A DNA stretch of 53,238 nucleotides, taken from the NCBI GenBank assembly GCA_031280435.1, contig JAITGS010000002.1, forward strand, positions 1 to 53,238, written 5' to 3'. Within the stretch, counting starts at the first letter, position 1. The number at the start of each line of letters is the position of its first letter. Of this stretch, positions 8,840 through 17,326 are shown piece after piece. Origin of the DNA: Tannerellaceae bacterium (GTDB lineage Bacteria; Bacteroidota; Bacteroidia; Bacteroidales; Tannerellaceae). Below the pieces are notes generated by a model. That model was not told the DNA's origin. It searched no databases and saw only the letters and a program-made list of their open reading frames with translations. The translations under genes and the position numbers were made by a program.

Positions 8840-8873
8840 CCTGCTTCTCGGACGGGCCGGCCGGACTTGCCTG

Positions 8874-9803
8874 TCAGTAGATGGGGCCTTTGTTCATCTT
8901 GCTGAAGTCCACCTCCTCGGCTTCGCTCTCGTCGGCGGATATTTCCAGGGCTGCGGCGTCGTCGGCCTCGGCTCCTGCTATGTCGCCGGCCATGCGCCTG
9001 GCTTCGGCCCGTAGCGAATAGCCGCAGGCGAAGCCCGGTATCAGTTCGAGAGTGTCGTCGAGGAAGGCAATAGCTTCGGCTGCCCTGTTTTCGCGCAGCA
9101 GAGCCTGTGCGGTGAGCTTAGCCGTTTCGCTGCTGTACGGGTTGAGGCTGAGGGCCCGGTCGTAGCACTCGAGCGCCTGTGCGCTGTCGCCGTTCTTCTC
9201 GCAAATGCGTCCTTTGAGCAGGAAGCCCGACTCTTCTTCGGGAGCGAGCTCGATGAGCCTGTCGGCGTCGGCAAGGGCTTCGGGCAGCCGTCCGGATTCG
9301 TAGCAGGCTTCGGCGCGGAACAGATAGGCGTCGGGCAGGTCTTCCCGGAGGGCTATGGCCTCGGTGAGGGCGGCAATCGCTCCCTCGGCGTCGTTGAGCG
9401 CCCTCCGCACCCGTCCTGCCAGCAGGTGAACGAGCGGATTGGAAGGGTCGGCCTCAAGTATGTAGCGGCAGTCGTCCATGGCCTCCTCGTAGCGTCCTGA
9501 CTGAAAGAGGAGGCCGGCCCGACTCAGGCGCGCGTTGAGGTTGGTGGCATCGGTCTCGACGCCAATCCGGGCTATCCGCAGGGCGTCGTCGGTGCGATGG
9601 GTATGTGCGTAGGCGTTCATGAGGAAGGTGGCCGTTTCGGGTTCATGCTTTATCTTGAGCGCCTCTTCGAAGCAGCGGATGGCGTAGTCGGTTTGCCCCA
9701 TGCGCATGGCTCGTATGCCGTCGTACTTGAATATCTCGAACTGCTTCTCGGCCTCCGGCTTCTCCTCCGGAACGGAAAACAGCGATTTGAATATATTGCC
9801 CAT
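8874..9803 (-). CDS. Tetratricopeptide-repeat protein
   Basis: The 309-residue protein consists almost wholly of TPR helices from about residue 25 to 275. Recurring patterns include DYAIRCFEEALKI, YEEAMDDCRYILEADP, EGAIAALTEAIAL and AQALECYDRALSLNP. It has no signal peptide, so it is probably a cytoplasmic scaffold for protein contacts. It starts 12 bases after asd on the same strand and is very likely co-transcribed with it. The tail is acidic (SADESEAEEVDF). A precise partner cannot be inferred. Confidence 0.82.
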   Translation of the reverse strand: MGNIFKSLFSVPEEKPEAEKQFEIFKYDGIRAMRMGQTDYAIRCFEEALKIKHEPETATFLMNAYAHTHRTDDALRIARIGVETDATNLNARLSRAGLLFQSGRYEEAMDDCRYILEADPSNPLVHLLAGRVRRALNDAEGAIAALTEAIALREDLPDAYLFRAEACYESGRLPEALADADRLIELAPEEESGFLLKGRICEKNGDSAQALECYDRALSLNPYSSETAKLTAQALLRENRAAEAIAFLDDTLELIPGFACGYSLRAEARRMAGDIAGAEADDAAALEISADESEAEEVDFSKMNKGPIY

Positions 9804-9815
9804 ACTCCGGGATGA

Positions 9816-10811
9816 TTAGCGGAAGAGGTATTCGGCTATCTGCACGGCGTTGAGCGCTGCGCCCTTGCGGATCTGATCGCTGACGGTCCAGAACACAAGT
9901 CCGTTCGGATTGGCGACGTCGCTGCGGATGCGGCCCACGTAAACGGGGTCTTTACCGGATACGAACAGCGGCATGGGGTATTGCTTCTCTGCCGGCGAAT
10001 CCAGCAGAACTATTCCCGGAGCCGATGCGAATGCCCGACGGGCTTCGTCGGGGCTGACGGGGCGCTCGGTTTCTATCCAGGTGGCTTCGCTATGCGAACG
10101 CAGCACGGGTACGCGCACGCAGGTGGCGCTGACGCATACGTCGGAGTGCATGATCTTGCGGGTTTCGTGGTGCATCTTCATCTCCTCCTTGGTGTAATCG
10201 TTGTCGAGGAAGACGTCGATGTGGGGGATGAGGTTGTAGGCAAGCTGGTAGGCAAACTTATCAACCTTAGGCTCATCGCCATCGACTATCTGTTCGTACT
10301 GCCGCTCGAGCTCGTCCATGGCGCTTGCGCCGGCTCCGCTTGCGGCCTGGTAGGTTGATACGTGTATGCCGCGGATGTGCGACAGCTGCTCTATGGGCTT
10401 AAGCGCAACGACCATCTGTATGGTCGAGCAATTGGGGTTGGCTATGATGCCGCGCGGACGGACGAGCGCATCTTCGGGATTGACTTCCGGAACTACAAGC
10501 GGGACGTCGTCGTCCATGCGGAAGGCGCTCGAGTTGTCTATCATCACCGCTCCGTGGCGGGTTATGGTGTCGGCAAACTCCCTTGAGGTGGATGCGCCTG
10601 CGGATACAAAGGCGACGTCGACGCCGCGGAAGTCGTCGTTATGCTGCAACTCGCGCACGGTATGGCCGGCGCCTCTGAAGCTGTACGTTGAGCCGGCGCT
10701 GCGATGAGAGCCGAAGAGTATAAGTTCGTCGATTGGGAATTGTCGTTCGCTTAGCGTTTGCAGGAACTCCTGTCCTACTGCGCCGCTGACGCCTACAATA
10801 GCTACTTTCAT
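9816..10811 (-). CDS. asd: Aspartate-semialdehyde dehydrogenase
   Basis: This 331-residue enzyme reduces aspartyl phosphate to aspartate semialdehyde with NADPH, the branch point to lysine, diaminopimelate, methionine and threonine. The N-terminal nucleotide-binding start is clear ([15 protein letters not shown]). The active-site Cys128 lies in NPNCSTIQ, and the downstream [14 protein letters not shown] stretch is typical of the family. The length is as expected. The gene has a candidate divergent promoter shared with the lamin-tail gene, and it leads a two-gene unit with the TPR protein. No attenuator or riboswitch was seen before it. Confidence 0.96.
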   Translation of the reverse strand: MKVAIVGVSGAVGQEFLQTLSERQFPIDELILFGSHRSAGSTYSFRGAGHTVRELQHNDDFRGVDVAFVSAGASTSREFADTITRHGAVMIDNSSAFRMDDDVPLVVPEVNPEDALVRPRGIIANPNCSTIQMVVALKPIEQLSHIRGIHVSTYQAASGAGASAMDELERQYEQIVDGDEPKVDKFAYQLAYNLIPHIDVFLDNDYTKEEMKMHHETRKIMHSDVCVSATCVRVPVLRSHSEATWIETERPVSPDEARRAFASAPGIVLLDSPAEKQYPMPLFVSGKDPVYVGRIRSDVANPNGLVFWTVSDQIRKGAALNAVQIAEYLFR

Positions 10812-10856
10812 GTGAAGGGCTTTTCTTGTTTTAAAGGGTTATTATTAAATGTGATT

Positions 10857-10864
10857 TATATTTG
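10857..10864 (+). promoter_or_regulatory. -7 element for the lamin-tail gene
   Basis: TATATTTG, a full match to TAnnTTTG, stands 65 bases before the ATG at 10930 in the 118-base divergent gap. Confidence 0.55.
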
Positions 10865-10894
10865 CAGCGGATTTAACCGCAGGGTTAATAATTG

Positions 10895-10902
10895 CAAATA
10901 TA
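10895..10902 (-). promoter_or_regulatory. -7 element for asd
   Basis: The minus strand reads TATATTTG here, 83 bases before the asd ATG. The divergent promoters of this gap therefore cross each other's leader regions. Confidence 0.5.
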
Positions 10903-10929
10903 GTACTTACCATAATTTTAGCTTATACG

Positions 10930-13245
10930 ATGAAAAGATTTTTACTGTTTTGGAGCCTGTGCCTGCTCTCACAGGCCTTTTCCTTTTCCGATGCAAACGA
11001 TGGCGACCCGCCTCTATGGCAAGGCGACATTGATAAGTTTTCAACAGATGCCGACGGGCAGCTGAGCTTCACTTCGCCTGCGAACGAGGGCGGAGAAGTG
11101 CGGCTGTGGCGGCAGCCGAAACATTCGCAGTCCATGACCTGGGAGCTGGAAGTCAAGCTCGATCCCTATTCCACCAACTATAATTTCATAAGGATGTACG
11201 TGCATGCGGCCGACAAGGATACCTTCTACCTTCAGATTGGCAACAACGTCGGGCAAGTATCGCTATGCGAAAAGAGGGGAGCTGCCGGCCCGGCCTATAA
11301 GATAAGCGGACGGATGCTCATGGCTCAGTCGCCGCCCGACTTCGTTGCCCTGCGCCTCACCCTCGACAAGGAAGAGACCTGGACGCTATACACTAAATGG
11401 GGCGACGAGCCCGACTATCACTGCGAAGGCTCCTACGACTGCAAGCCGGCTAAGGCCGAGCACAAGGCTATGTTCGACCTGAGGTTCCGATACATCAAAT
11501 CGCGCACGAGCGTCTTCACCATCCGCAGCGCATCCGTCAGGCAGGGCACAGGCAAAGCTGTTGCGCCCGAACCTGAGCCTGAGCCCGAGCTTCCGGCCGA
11601 GGACGATCCCGGGGAGGTCGGCAGCCCGGAGGCTGAGCTCGAACTCCTGGCAACGGAGATACTCAACAGCCGAGAGCTGATCTTCCGCTTCGACAGAGAG
11701 GTGGACATCAGCGATGCTATATGCTTCGAGAGCGAGATGGGCGAGGCCATGATCACCGGCTATGCCGACAGCAAGGCGGCAGTAGGCCTGCGCACCATGG
11801 AGAATATGACCGACGGGCAGGAATACTCCTTCACCTGGCAAGGCCTGCGCGACGCCGACGATAACGCGATAAAGGCGCGCACATGGACGGTCGGATACGA
11901 GCCTCCGGAGCCTGAGCCTCCTGCGCCGGCCGAGATAGAGCCCGGGCAGGTAACAATAAGCGAAGTCATGGCCAGGCCTAACGGACTGACGGCCCTGCCC
12001 GAAACGGAATACGTGGAGCTGATGAACAGCAGCGACGCGCAGCTATCGCTTCAGGGATGCATATTCCTGTACGACTCCAAAGCCACCGTCATCGACCGCC
12101 CATGCCTGCTGCCTCCGGGCGGCTATGCCGTACTGTTTCGCGAAGGACGCGAAATCTATGTGGCCCCGGAAGCGCAGAGCCTGGGGCTAAGCACATTCCC
12201 CTCTGCTCTTGCCAACGCAGGCAAAGCTCTCGCACTGCTCAACGGAGCAGGCAGGCTTATAGACCACTTCAGCTATCCCGCTGCCCATGCCGGACTGTCG
12301 TGGGAGCGCTCGGCCGACGGATACCACCTCTGCACCGACCCGCGCGGAGGAACTCCGGGAGCCGACAACTCGCTGCCCGAGGCCCCCATAGCCCCCACCG
12401 AGCCCCCCGGCGAAACCTCCCCGGCCACAGAGCCCGAAGACGAAATTTATCCCGGAGATATAATATTCAACGAACTGCTGCCCGAACCCTACGCCAATGC
12501 CGGCGAATACATTGAGCTGCACAACCGCAGCGATCGGCACATAAACATCGAAGGCCTCTGCATTGCAACTCCGTCGAAGAACGGACTGAACCTCTACGAC
12601 CTGGCAGGCCTCGGATACATCATACCCGCCGGAGGATACCTGCTGCTGACAACCGACCGCAGCAGCATCTTCGCAAGGTATAACACCCTCGATCCGGACG
12701 CCATCCGAGAGCACAGGATACCTAAGCTCACCAACTCATCGGCCACTCTACTGCTCATCAACCCCCGGAACGGAGGACGAATCATAGACGAAATAACCTA
12801 CCGGTCCCGGTGGCATTCGCCATTAATCGAAAGCAAGAAAGGAGTAGCCCTCGAACGTATAAACCCCTTCGGAGACACACAAGACCCTGACAACTGGACC
12901 TCGGCCGCCTCAACAGCCGGATACGGAACCCCCGGATACAAAAACTCACAGTTCGGACAAACAGCCGACACCGAGGCTATTTCCATCACTACGCCCGCAT
13001 TTAAAGGTGATACCTACAACATTGCATACACTCTTGACAGTCCCGCAATGGGATGCCGCATACATATATATAATATGGAAGGAGTGCAGGTGGCCGAAAT
13101 TTCATCCGCCCACCTCATGGGCACCTCAGGCAGCATCCCCTGGAACGCCGACAAGCTCCCAACCGGTGTATATATCCTCCGGGCTGTTATTTACGGGCCT
13201 AACGGACAGTCGAAGCAATACCAACAGCCCTTCCTCATAAGATGA
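10930..13245 (+). CDS. Exported lamin-tail-domain protein, probable type IX cargo
   Basis: The 771-residue protein has a signal peptide (MKRFLLFWSLCLLSQAFSFS) and an N-terminal beta-sandwich-like domain to about residue 205. A Pro/Glu-rich linker (PEPEPEPELP) follows, then an Ig-like domain at about 230-330. Two lamin-tail domains come next: one from ITISEVMARP-like sequence at about 338, the other from IIFNELLPEPYAN at about 514. The last 80 residues look like a secretion-linked C-terminal domain (IHIYNMEGVQVAEI, LPTGVYILRAVI). That tail suggests export by the type IX system and surface attachment. Proteins of this group in Bacteroidetes are often adhesins or nuclease companions. No enzyme motif was found. 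Confidence 0.8.
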   Translation: MKRFLLFWSLCLLSQAFSFSDANDGDPPLWQGDIDKFSTDADGQLSFTSPANEGGEVRLWRQPKHSQSMTWELEVKLDPYSTNYNFIRMYVHAADKDTFYLQIGNNVGQVSLCEKRGAAGPAYKISGRMLMAQSPPDFVALRLTLDKEETWTLYTKWGDEPDYHCEGSYDCKPAKAEHKAMFDLRFRYIKSRTSVFTIRSASVRQGTGKAVAPEPEPEPELPAEDDPGEVGSPEAELELLATEILNSRELIFRFDREVDISDAICFESEMGEAMITGYADSKAAVGLRTMENMTDGQEYSFTWQGLRDADDNAIKARTWTVGYEPPEPEPPAPAEIEPGQVTISEVMARPNGLTALPETEYVELMNSSDAQLSLQGCIFLYDSKATVIDRPCLLPPGGYAVLFREGREIYVAPEAQSLGLSTFPSALANAGKALALLNGAGRLIDHFSYPAAHAGLSWERSADGYHLCTDPRGGTPGADNSLPEAPIAPTEPPGETSPATEPEDEIYPGDIIFNELLPEPYANAGEYIELHNRSDRHINIEGLCIATPSKNGLNLYDLAGLGYIIPAGGYLLLTTDRSSIFARYNTLDPDAIREHRIPKLTNSSATLLLINPRNGGRIIDEITYRSRWHSPLIESKKGVALERINPFGDTQDPDNWTSAASTAGYGTPGYKNSQFGQTADTEAISITTPAFKGDTYNIAYTLDSPAMGCRIHIYNMEGVQVAEISSAHLMGTSGSIPWNADKLPTGVYILRAVIYGPNGQSKQYQQPFLIR

Positions 13246-13361
13246 GCTCCCTCAAAAGGCGCCGGTTAAATCTCAGCCGTATCACAACCAAATGATTTGT
13301 ATACATACAAAGCTGTGTGACCTCTGCAACGATTACAAAGCGCTACGAAAATTGCCGACGA

Positions 13362-13560
13362 CTTTCGCAATGTTTCGAAACCGCCCGGAAAATTTCCGAC
13401 GACTTTCGCAATGTTTCGATACCTCTCAGAAATTTCTGACGGCTTTCGCATTCGTTACAAAACCGCCCGGAAATTTCTGAGAGGTTTCGCATTCATTACA
13501 AAACCGCCCGGCAATTTCTGACGACTTTCGCAATGTTTCGAAACCGCCCCGGAAAATTCG
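13362..13560. repeat. Intergenic tandem array B, period 40-41 bp
   Basis: Five good units are dated by the (C/G)TTTCGC core at 13362, 13403, 13443, 13484 and 13525. A worn half-unit precedes them from about 13325. Each unit carries a dyad, for example CGGAAA-A-TTTCCG or the perfect palindrome CAGAAATTTCTG. A 16-base segment at 13421-13436 recurs as its exact reverse complement at 13470-13485, so part of the array is inverted about the dyad. The rest of this gap up to 13849 has no supported gene. Confidence 0.92.
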
Positions 13561-13809
13561 GATGTTTTTTTATCCCAAGGATTCTTTTCGGAGGCTTAGG
13601 CGAGCTTTATAACGGTCGCTATAAGGTGCAAAATAGTTTTGGGGGATATATTCATACCGTACAGGAGCCTCAGGTTATTCGGCCAAACATCTGTATATCT
13701 TATCGTCAGGCCGGAAGAAGTTTCATCATTGCCGCATGCGGTGCGGCTGCTGTTAATATCATGTTCATAAAAATCAGAGGCTAATCTTCGGGAGTATAGC
13801 AGTTAGGCA

Positions 13810-13817
13810 TATATTTG
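13810..13817 (+). promoter_or_regulatory. -7 element for the DUF3575 gene
   Basis: TATATTTG stands 32 bases before the ATG at 13850 and about 250 bases after array B. A clear -33 box was not found. Confidence 0.45.
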
Positions 13818-13849
13818 TATATTTAATAACGCACAATTAATGTCTCCTT

Positions 13850-14473
13850 ATGAACAAGATAAGTTTAAGTTTATTATGCTTTGCCCTTATTAGCTTTGCC
13901 GCAAATGCGCAGAAGATAGCTGTGAAGAACAACGTACTCTACGACGTTGTGGGTGCTGCCAACTTAGGTGCGGAATATGCTATCAATAAAATGCTGTCGG
14001 CAAATCTGTCTGTTAGCTACAACGGCTGGGTGATCAAGCAACCCATGGTATGGAAACACTTACTCGTGCAGCCCGAAGTGCGCTACTGGCTGCGCGAACC
14101 CTTCAACGAGCACTTCTTCGGCGTACAAGGCTCATACGGCACCTACAACGTTGAGCGCCTCACCATCCCCGGCTTCGAACGAACCAGCCTGTATCGCGAC
14201 GGTACGCTAATGGGAGGAGCCCTCTCATACGGCTACCACCTGTATATCACGCCGCGAATCAACATAGAGTTCTCCATAGCCGCCGGATACCTCCACCTCA
14301 AATACAGGAAGTATGTGCTGGGCAAGCACTATCAAACCGAAGGCGCTCCGCCGTTCCGCGTTGACGAGACCTCCTTGCCCAAACCCGGACATCCCGACTA
14401 TCCGGGCTTCATCTCCAGAGATTACATAGGCCCGACACAGCTCGGAATAAGTATAGTTTATATAATCAAATGA
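13850..14473 (+). CDS. DUF3575 outer-membrane-type protein
   Basis: The 207-residue protein has a signal peptide (LLCFALISFAANAQ). Its body matches the DUF3575 pattern: VKNNVLYDVVGAANLGAEYAI near the start, then WKHLLVQPEVRYWL and alternating beta-strand segments ending LGISIVYIIK. A small beta-barrel in the outer membrane is likely. In Bacteroides and relatives this family often stands beside DUF3868 proteins in fimbria-type clusters. Here the DUF3868-like gene follows with a 4-base overlap (ATGA), so translation is probably coupled. No fimbrillin gene is present nearby. Confidence 0.8.
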   Translation: MNKISLSLLCFALISFAANAQKIAVKNNVLYDVVGAANLGAEYAINKMLSANLSVSYNGWVIKQPMVWKHLLVQPEVRYWLREPFNEHFFGVQGSYGTYNVERLTIPGFERTSLYRDGTLMGGALSYGYHLYITPRINIEFSIAAGYLHLKYRKYVLGKHYQTEGAPPFRVDETSLPKPGHPDYPGFISRDYIGPTQLGISIVYIIK

Positions 14474-14979
14474 ATACTATGAAAACATTGATATATGCAA
14501 CAATAGCGGGCATGATGCTCCTGCTGACTATGACCGCGACGGCTCAGCAGCCTTCCGTCAGGGTGAACAAAGCGCAGGTGCAGAACAATGTGCTCGACGT
14601 CGACATGGACATTCGCCTGCCGTACATTGACGTGAAGCGCAACGAAAGCCTCTACCTCACTCTCCTCCTGCGCGAGAATACCTCCAACGCACGCAAGCAA
14701 ACGCAGCGGCTCCCGGCCATAGTTATACATGGCGGCAATACCAAGCACATGTACGACCGCTCCGTTGCGCTGCTCGGCGAAAAGGTTGCCAAAGAAGGCG
14801 CCTACGTAGTCCTGAAAAACGATAAGGATTTGATACAGTTCGTACCCTTCCGCGGCAAGCTCCGATACAGGCCATGGATGCAAAACTGCCAGCTCATCCT
14901 CGTATCCGAAGTGAAGAACTACAAGAAACAGCGCGTCAGCGGCTCGGCAAAGGTTATCAGCCGGCAGCTCATCCGATAG
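14470..14979 (+). CDS. Short DUF3868-like exported protein
   Basis: This 169-residue protein has a signal peptide (ATIAGMMLLLTMTATAQ). The following stretch (VDMDIRLPYIDVKRNESLYLTLLL, read in parts) resembles the N-terminal DUF3868 domain of fimbria-associated proteins. Family members I know of are usually several hundred residues long and carry a C-terminal OmpA-like part. Here the protein stops right after the N-terminal domain (SRQLIR). It starts inside the end of the DUF3575 gene. Either it is a natural single-domain form or it lost its C-terminus; no remnant of an OmpA part is seen before priA. Confidence 0.65.
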   Translation: MNTMKTLIYATIAGMMLLLTMTATAQQPSVRVNKAQVQNNVLDVDMDIRLPYIDVKRNESLYLTLLLRENTSNARKQTQRLPAIVIHGGNTKHMYDRSVALLGEKVAKEGAYVVLKNDKDLIQFVPFRGKLRYRPWMQNCQLILVSEVKNYKKQRVSGSAKVISRQLIR

Positions 14980-15052
14980 AATCCCGGAGGCTGACCGCCT
15001 TACGGGAGCTACACATGCCAACCTCTCTCGCGCGCCGATTCGCTAGTGAATT

Positions 15053-17326
15053 GTGAACTACGCCGACGTCATCCTTCCACTGCCGCTGGCTACCTATACC
15101 TATCGTATCCCCGGAGGCATGACGCTGGCGGAAGGATGCCGGGTGATGGTTCCATTTGGAGAACACAAATACTATACGGCCATTGTTGCCGCGGTTCATA
15201 ACCGGGCTCCCTCCTTCGAAGTTAAAGATATTTACGCCCTGCACGAGGCCGAGCCTGTGCTGAGGCTGCCTCAGTTGCGGTTCTGGGAATGGATCGCATC
15301 ATATTATATATGCAAAACAGGCGAAGTTTATAAGGCTGCCGTCCCTTCAGGCCTCAAACCCGAAGGCAATGCAGCCGACGCTTTCCGCAAGAAAGGCTAC
15401 GCTCCGCGGATGCAGTCATACATCCGCCACTCCGACGCCATTGCCGGCGAGGAGAGCCTTCGGGCAGCCATAAGCTCACTTAAGCGGGCGCCGGCGCAGG
15501 AACAGCTGCTGCTAAGGTACCTCGACCTCAGCAATGCGCTCGAATCTACTCATCGCAGAGACATCCCGCGCAAGGAGCTGCTCGACGTAAGCGGCAGCTC
15601 GCCGGCCACCTTAGAGGCCTTGCTGAAAAAGGGGATACTCGTAAGCTTCGAGCGGGAGGTCTCCAGGCTCCAGCCGTACACGTCGGCCCTCCTGCCCCTC
15701 AACCCGCTGTCGGCTCCTCAGGAACAGGCCTGCAATCAGATTCGCGAGGCCTTCCGCACTAAGAATGTCTGCCTGCTGCACGGCATCACGTCGAGCGGCA
15801 AAACGGAGATCTATGCGCATCTGATAGCCGAAACCCTTGCCGAACAGCGGCAGGTTCTATTCCTCCTGCCTGAGATTGCCATCACCACGCAAATCACCGA
15901 ACGCCTCGCAAAATGGTTCGGCGACAAGCTGCTCGTATATCATTCGGGATTCTCCGACGATGAGCGGGTGGAGGTATGGAAAAGGATGCTTGACGCCGAC
16001 GGGGCTATGCTCGCGCTCGGAGTGCGCTCGTCCATCTTCCTGCCGTTCCGGAACCTTGGCCTCATCATTGTCGACGAAGAGCATGAGAATACGTATAAGC
16101 AGCAGGATCCTGCTCCGAGATACAACGCCCGCAATGCTGCCATAGTGCTCGCGCAGATGCACGGAGGCAAAACGCTGCTCGGCTCGGCCACGCCCTCGGT
16201 CGAAACCTACTACAACGCCGTCAGGGGCAAGTACGGCATGGCCGAGCTGATGGTCAGGCACGGAGAGGGCCTGCAGGAGCCCGACGTCCGCATAGTAGAC
16301 CTCAAGGAGCTACGGCGCAAGAAGATCATGAAGGACACGCTCTTCTCGCCTGCCCTCACCGATGCCATACGAGCGGCCCTCGACGCCGGCGAGCAGGTTA
16401 TACTCTTCCGTAACCGACGCGGATTCGCTCCGGTGGTGGAGTGCCGCAACTGCGGATGGACGCCCCACTGTCCGCATTGCGACGTCAGCCTCACGTACCA
16501 TAAGATGCACCGACGGCTTGAGTGTCATTACTGCGGCCACGTGGCTGCCTACCCTGCACTCTGCCCCGACTGCAATGGCAACGACCTCAAGATGCAAGGA
16601 TTCGGAACCGAAACGATAGAGGAGGAAGTGCGAGAGCTGTTCCCCGAAGCCGTAACCGACCGCTTAGACATGGATACGGCACGTACGCGCTCTGCCTGCG
16701 AGCACATCATAAGCCGCTTCGAGGCCGGCAAGGTGCAGATACTGATAGGCACCCAGATGCTGTCTAAGGGACTGGACTTCGGAAACGTTAGCGTGGCCGG
16801 CATACTCAATGCCGACCACATGCTCAATTACCCGGACTTCAGAGCGCACGAGCGGGCCTTCCAGATGATGGTACAGGTGAGCGGCCGTACCGGACGCAGA
16901 GGCAAACGCGGGCTGGTCTACCTCCAGACGTCACAGCCTGATAACCCTCTCATACGGCTTGTGGAGAAGTCGGCCTACCGCGGTATGATCGACTCGCAGC
17001 TGGCCGAGCGCAGCTGCTTCCGCTATCCGCCTTTCTTCAGGCTCATAGAGATCGTGGTGCGGGGAAGGCTCGAGGAGCCTCTGCATGCCTTCGCCACACA
17101 CTGCGCCGACCTCCTCCGGGAGCGCCTGGGCGATCGCATCTACGGCCCCGTCACCCCGCCCGTCAACAGGATACATAACCTCTACATCCGCAAGATCATC
17201 CTCAAAATAGAGGCCTCTGCCGCTATCGCACCTGTCCGCAATCTCCTCGAGGAGACAGGCGAGCGGATGCGCTTGCACCCCGATTATCCGAGAGTCAGAA
17301 TACACTTCGACGTGGATCCTCTCTGA
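15053..17326 (+). CDS. priA: Primosomal protein N' (replication restart helicase PriA)
   Basis: PriA recognises abandoned replication forks and loads the primosome. The 757-residue protein starts at GTG with YADVILPLPLATYTYRIP, the family's standard beginning, which supports this start. Walker A is at about residue 244 (GITSSGKT). Walker B is DEEH at 341-344. Two zinc-binding groups occur between helicase halves (CRNCGW, CPHCD, CHYCGH, CPDCNG). The helicase motif GTQMLSKGLDF and the QVSGRTGRRGK stretch are intact. Its 3' end overlaps the convergent alpha-2-macroglobulin gene by 32 bases. The length is close to the family's usual size. Confidence 0.96.
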   Translation: MNYADVILPLPLATYTYRIPGGMTLAEGCRVMVPFGEHKYYTAIVAAVHNRAPSFEVKDIYALHEAEPVLRLPQLRFWEWIASYYICKTGEVYKAAVPSGLKPEGNAADAFRKKGYAPRMQSYIRHSDAIAGEESLRAAISSLKRAPAQEQLLLRYLDLSNALESTHRRDIPRKELLDVSGSSPATLEALLKKGILVSFEREVSRLQPYTSALLPLNPLSAPQEQACNQIREAFRTKNVCLLHGITSSGKTEIYAHLIAETLAEQRQVLFLLPEIAITTQITERLAKWFGDKLLVYHSGFSDDERVEVWKRMLDADGAMLALGVRSSIFLPFRNLGLIIVDEEHENTYKQQDPAPRYNARNAAIVLAQMHGGKTLLGSATPSVETYYNAVRGKYGMAELMVRHGEGLQEPDVRIVDLKELRRKKIMKDTLFSPALTDAIRAALDAGEQVILFRNRRGFAPVVECRNCGWTPHCPHCDVSLTYHKMHRRLECHYCGHVAAYPALCPDCNGNDLKMQGFGTETIEEEVRELFPEAVTDRLDMDTARTRSACEHIISRFEAGKVQILIGTQMLSKGLDFGNVSVAGILNADHMLNYPDFRAHERAFQMMVQVSGRTGRRGKRGLVYLQTSQPDNPLIRLVEKSAYRGMIDSQLAERSCFRYPPFFRLIEIVVRGRLEEPLHAFATHCADLLRERLGDRIYGPVTPPVNRIHNLYIRKIILKIEASAAIAPVRNLLEETGERMRLHPDYPRVRIHFDVDPL

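Noticed and set aside
13533..13784. 83-codon frame after array B
   Set aside because: It begins inside the array, has no ribosome site and no recognisable features; probably non-coding leader sequence.
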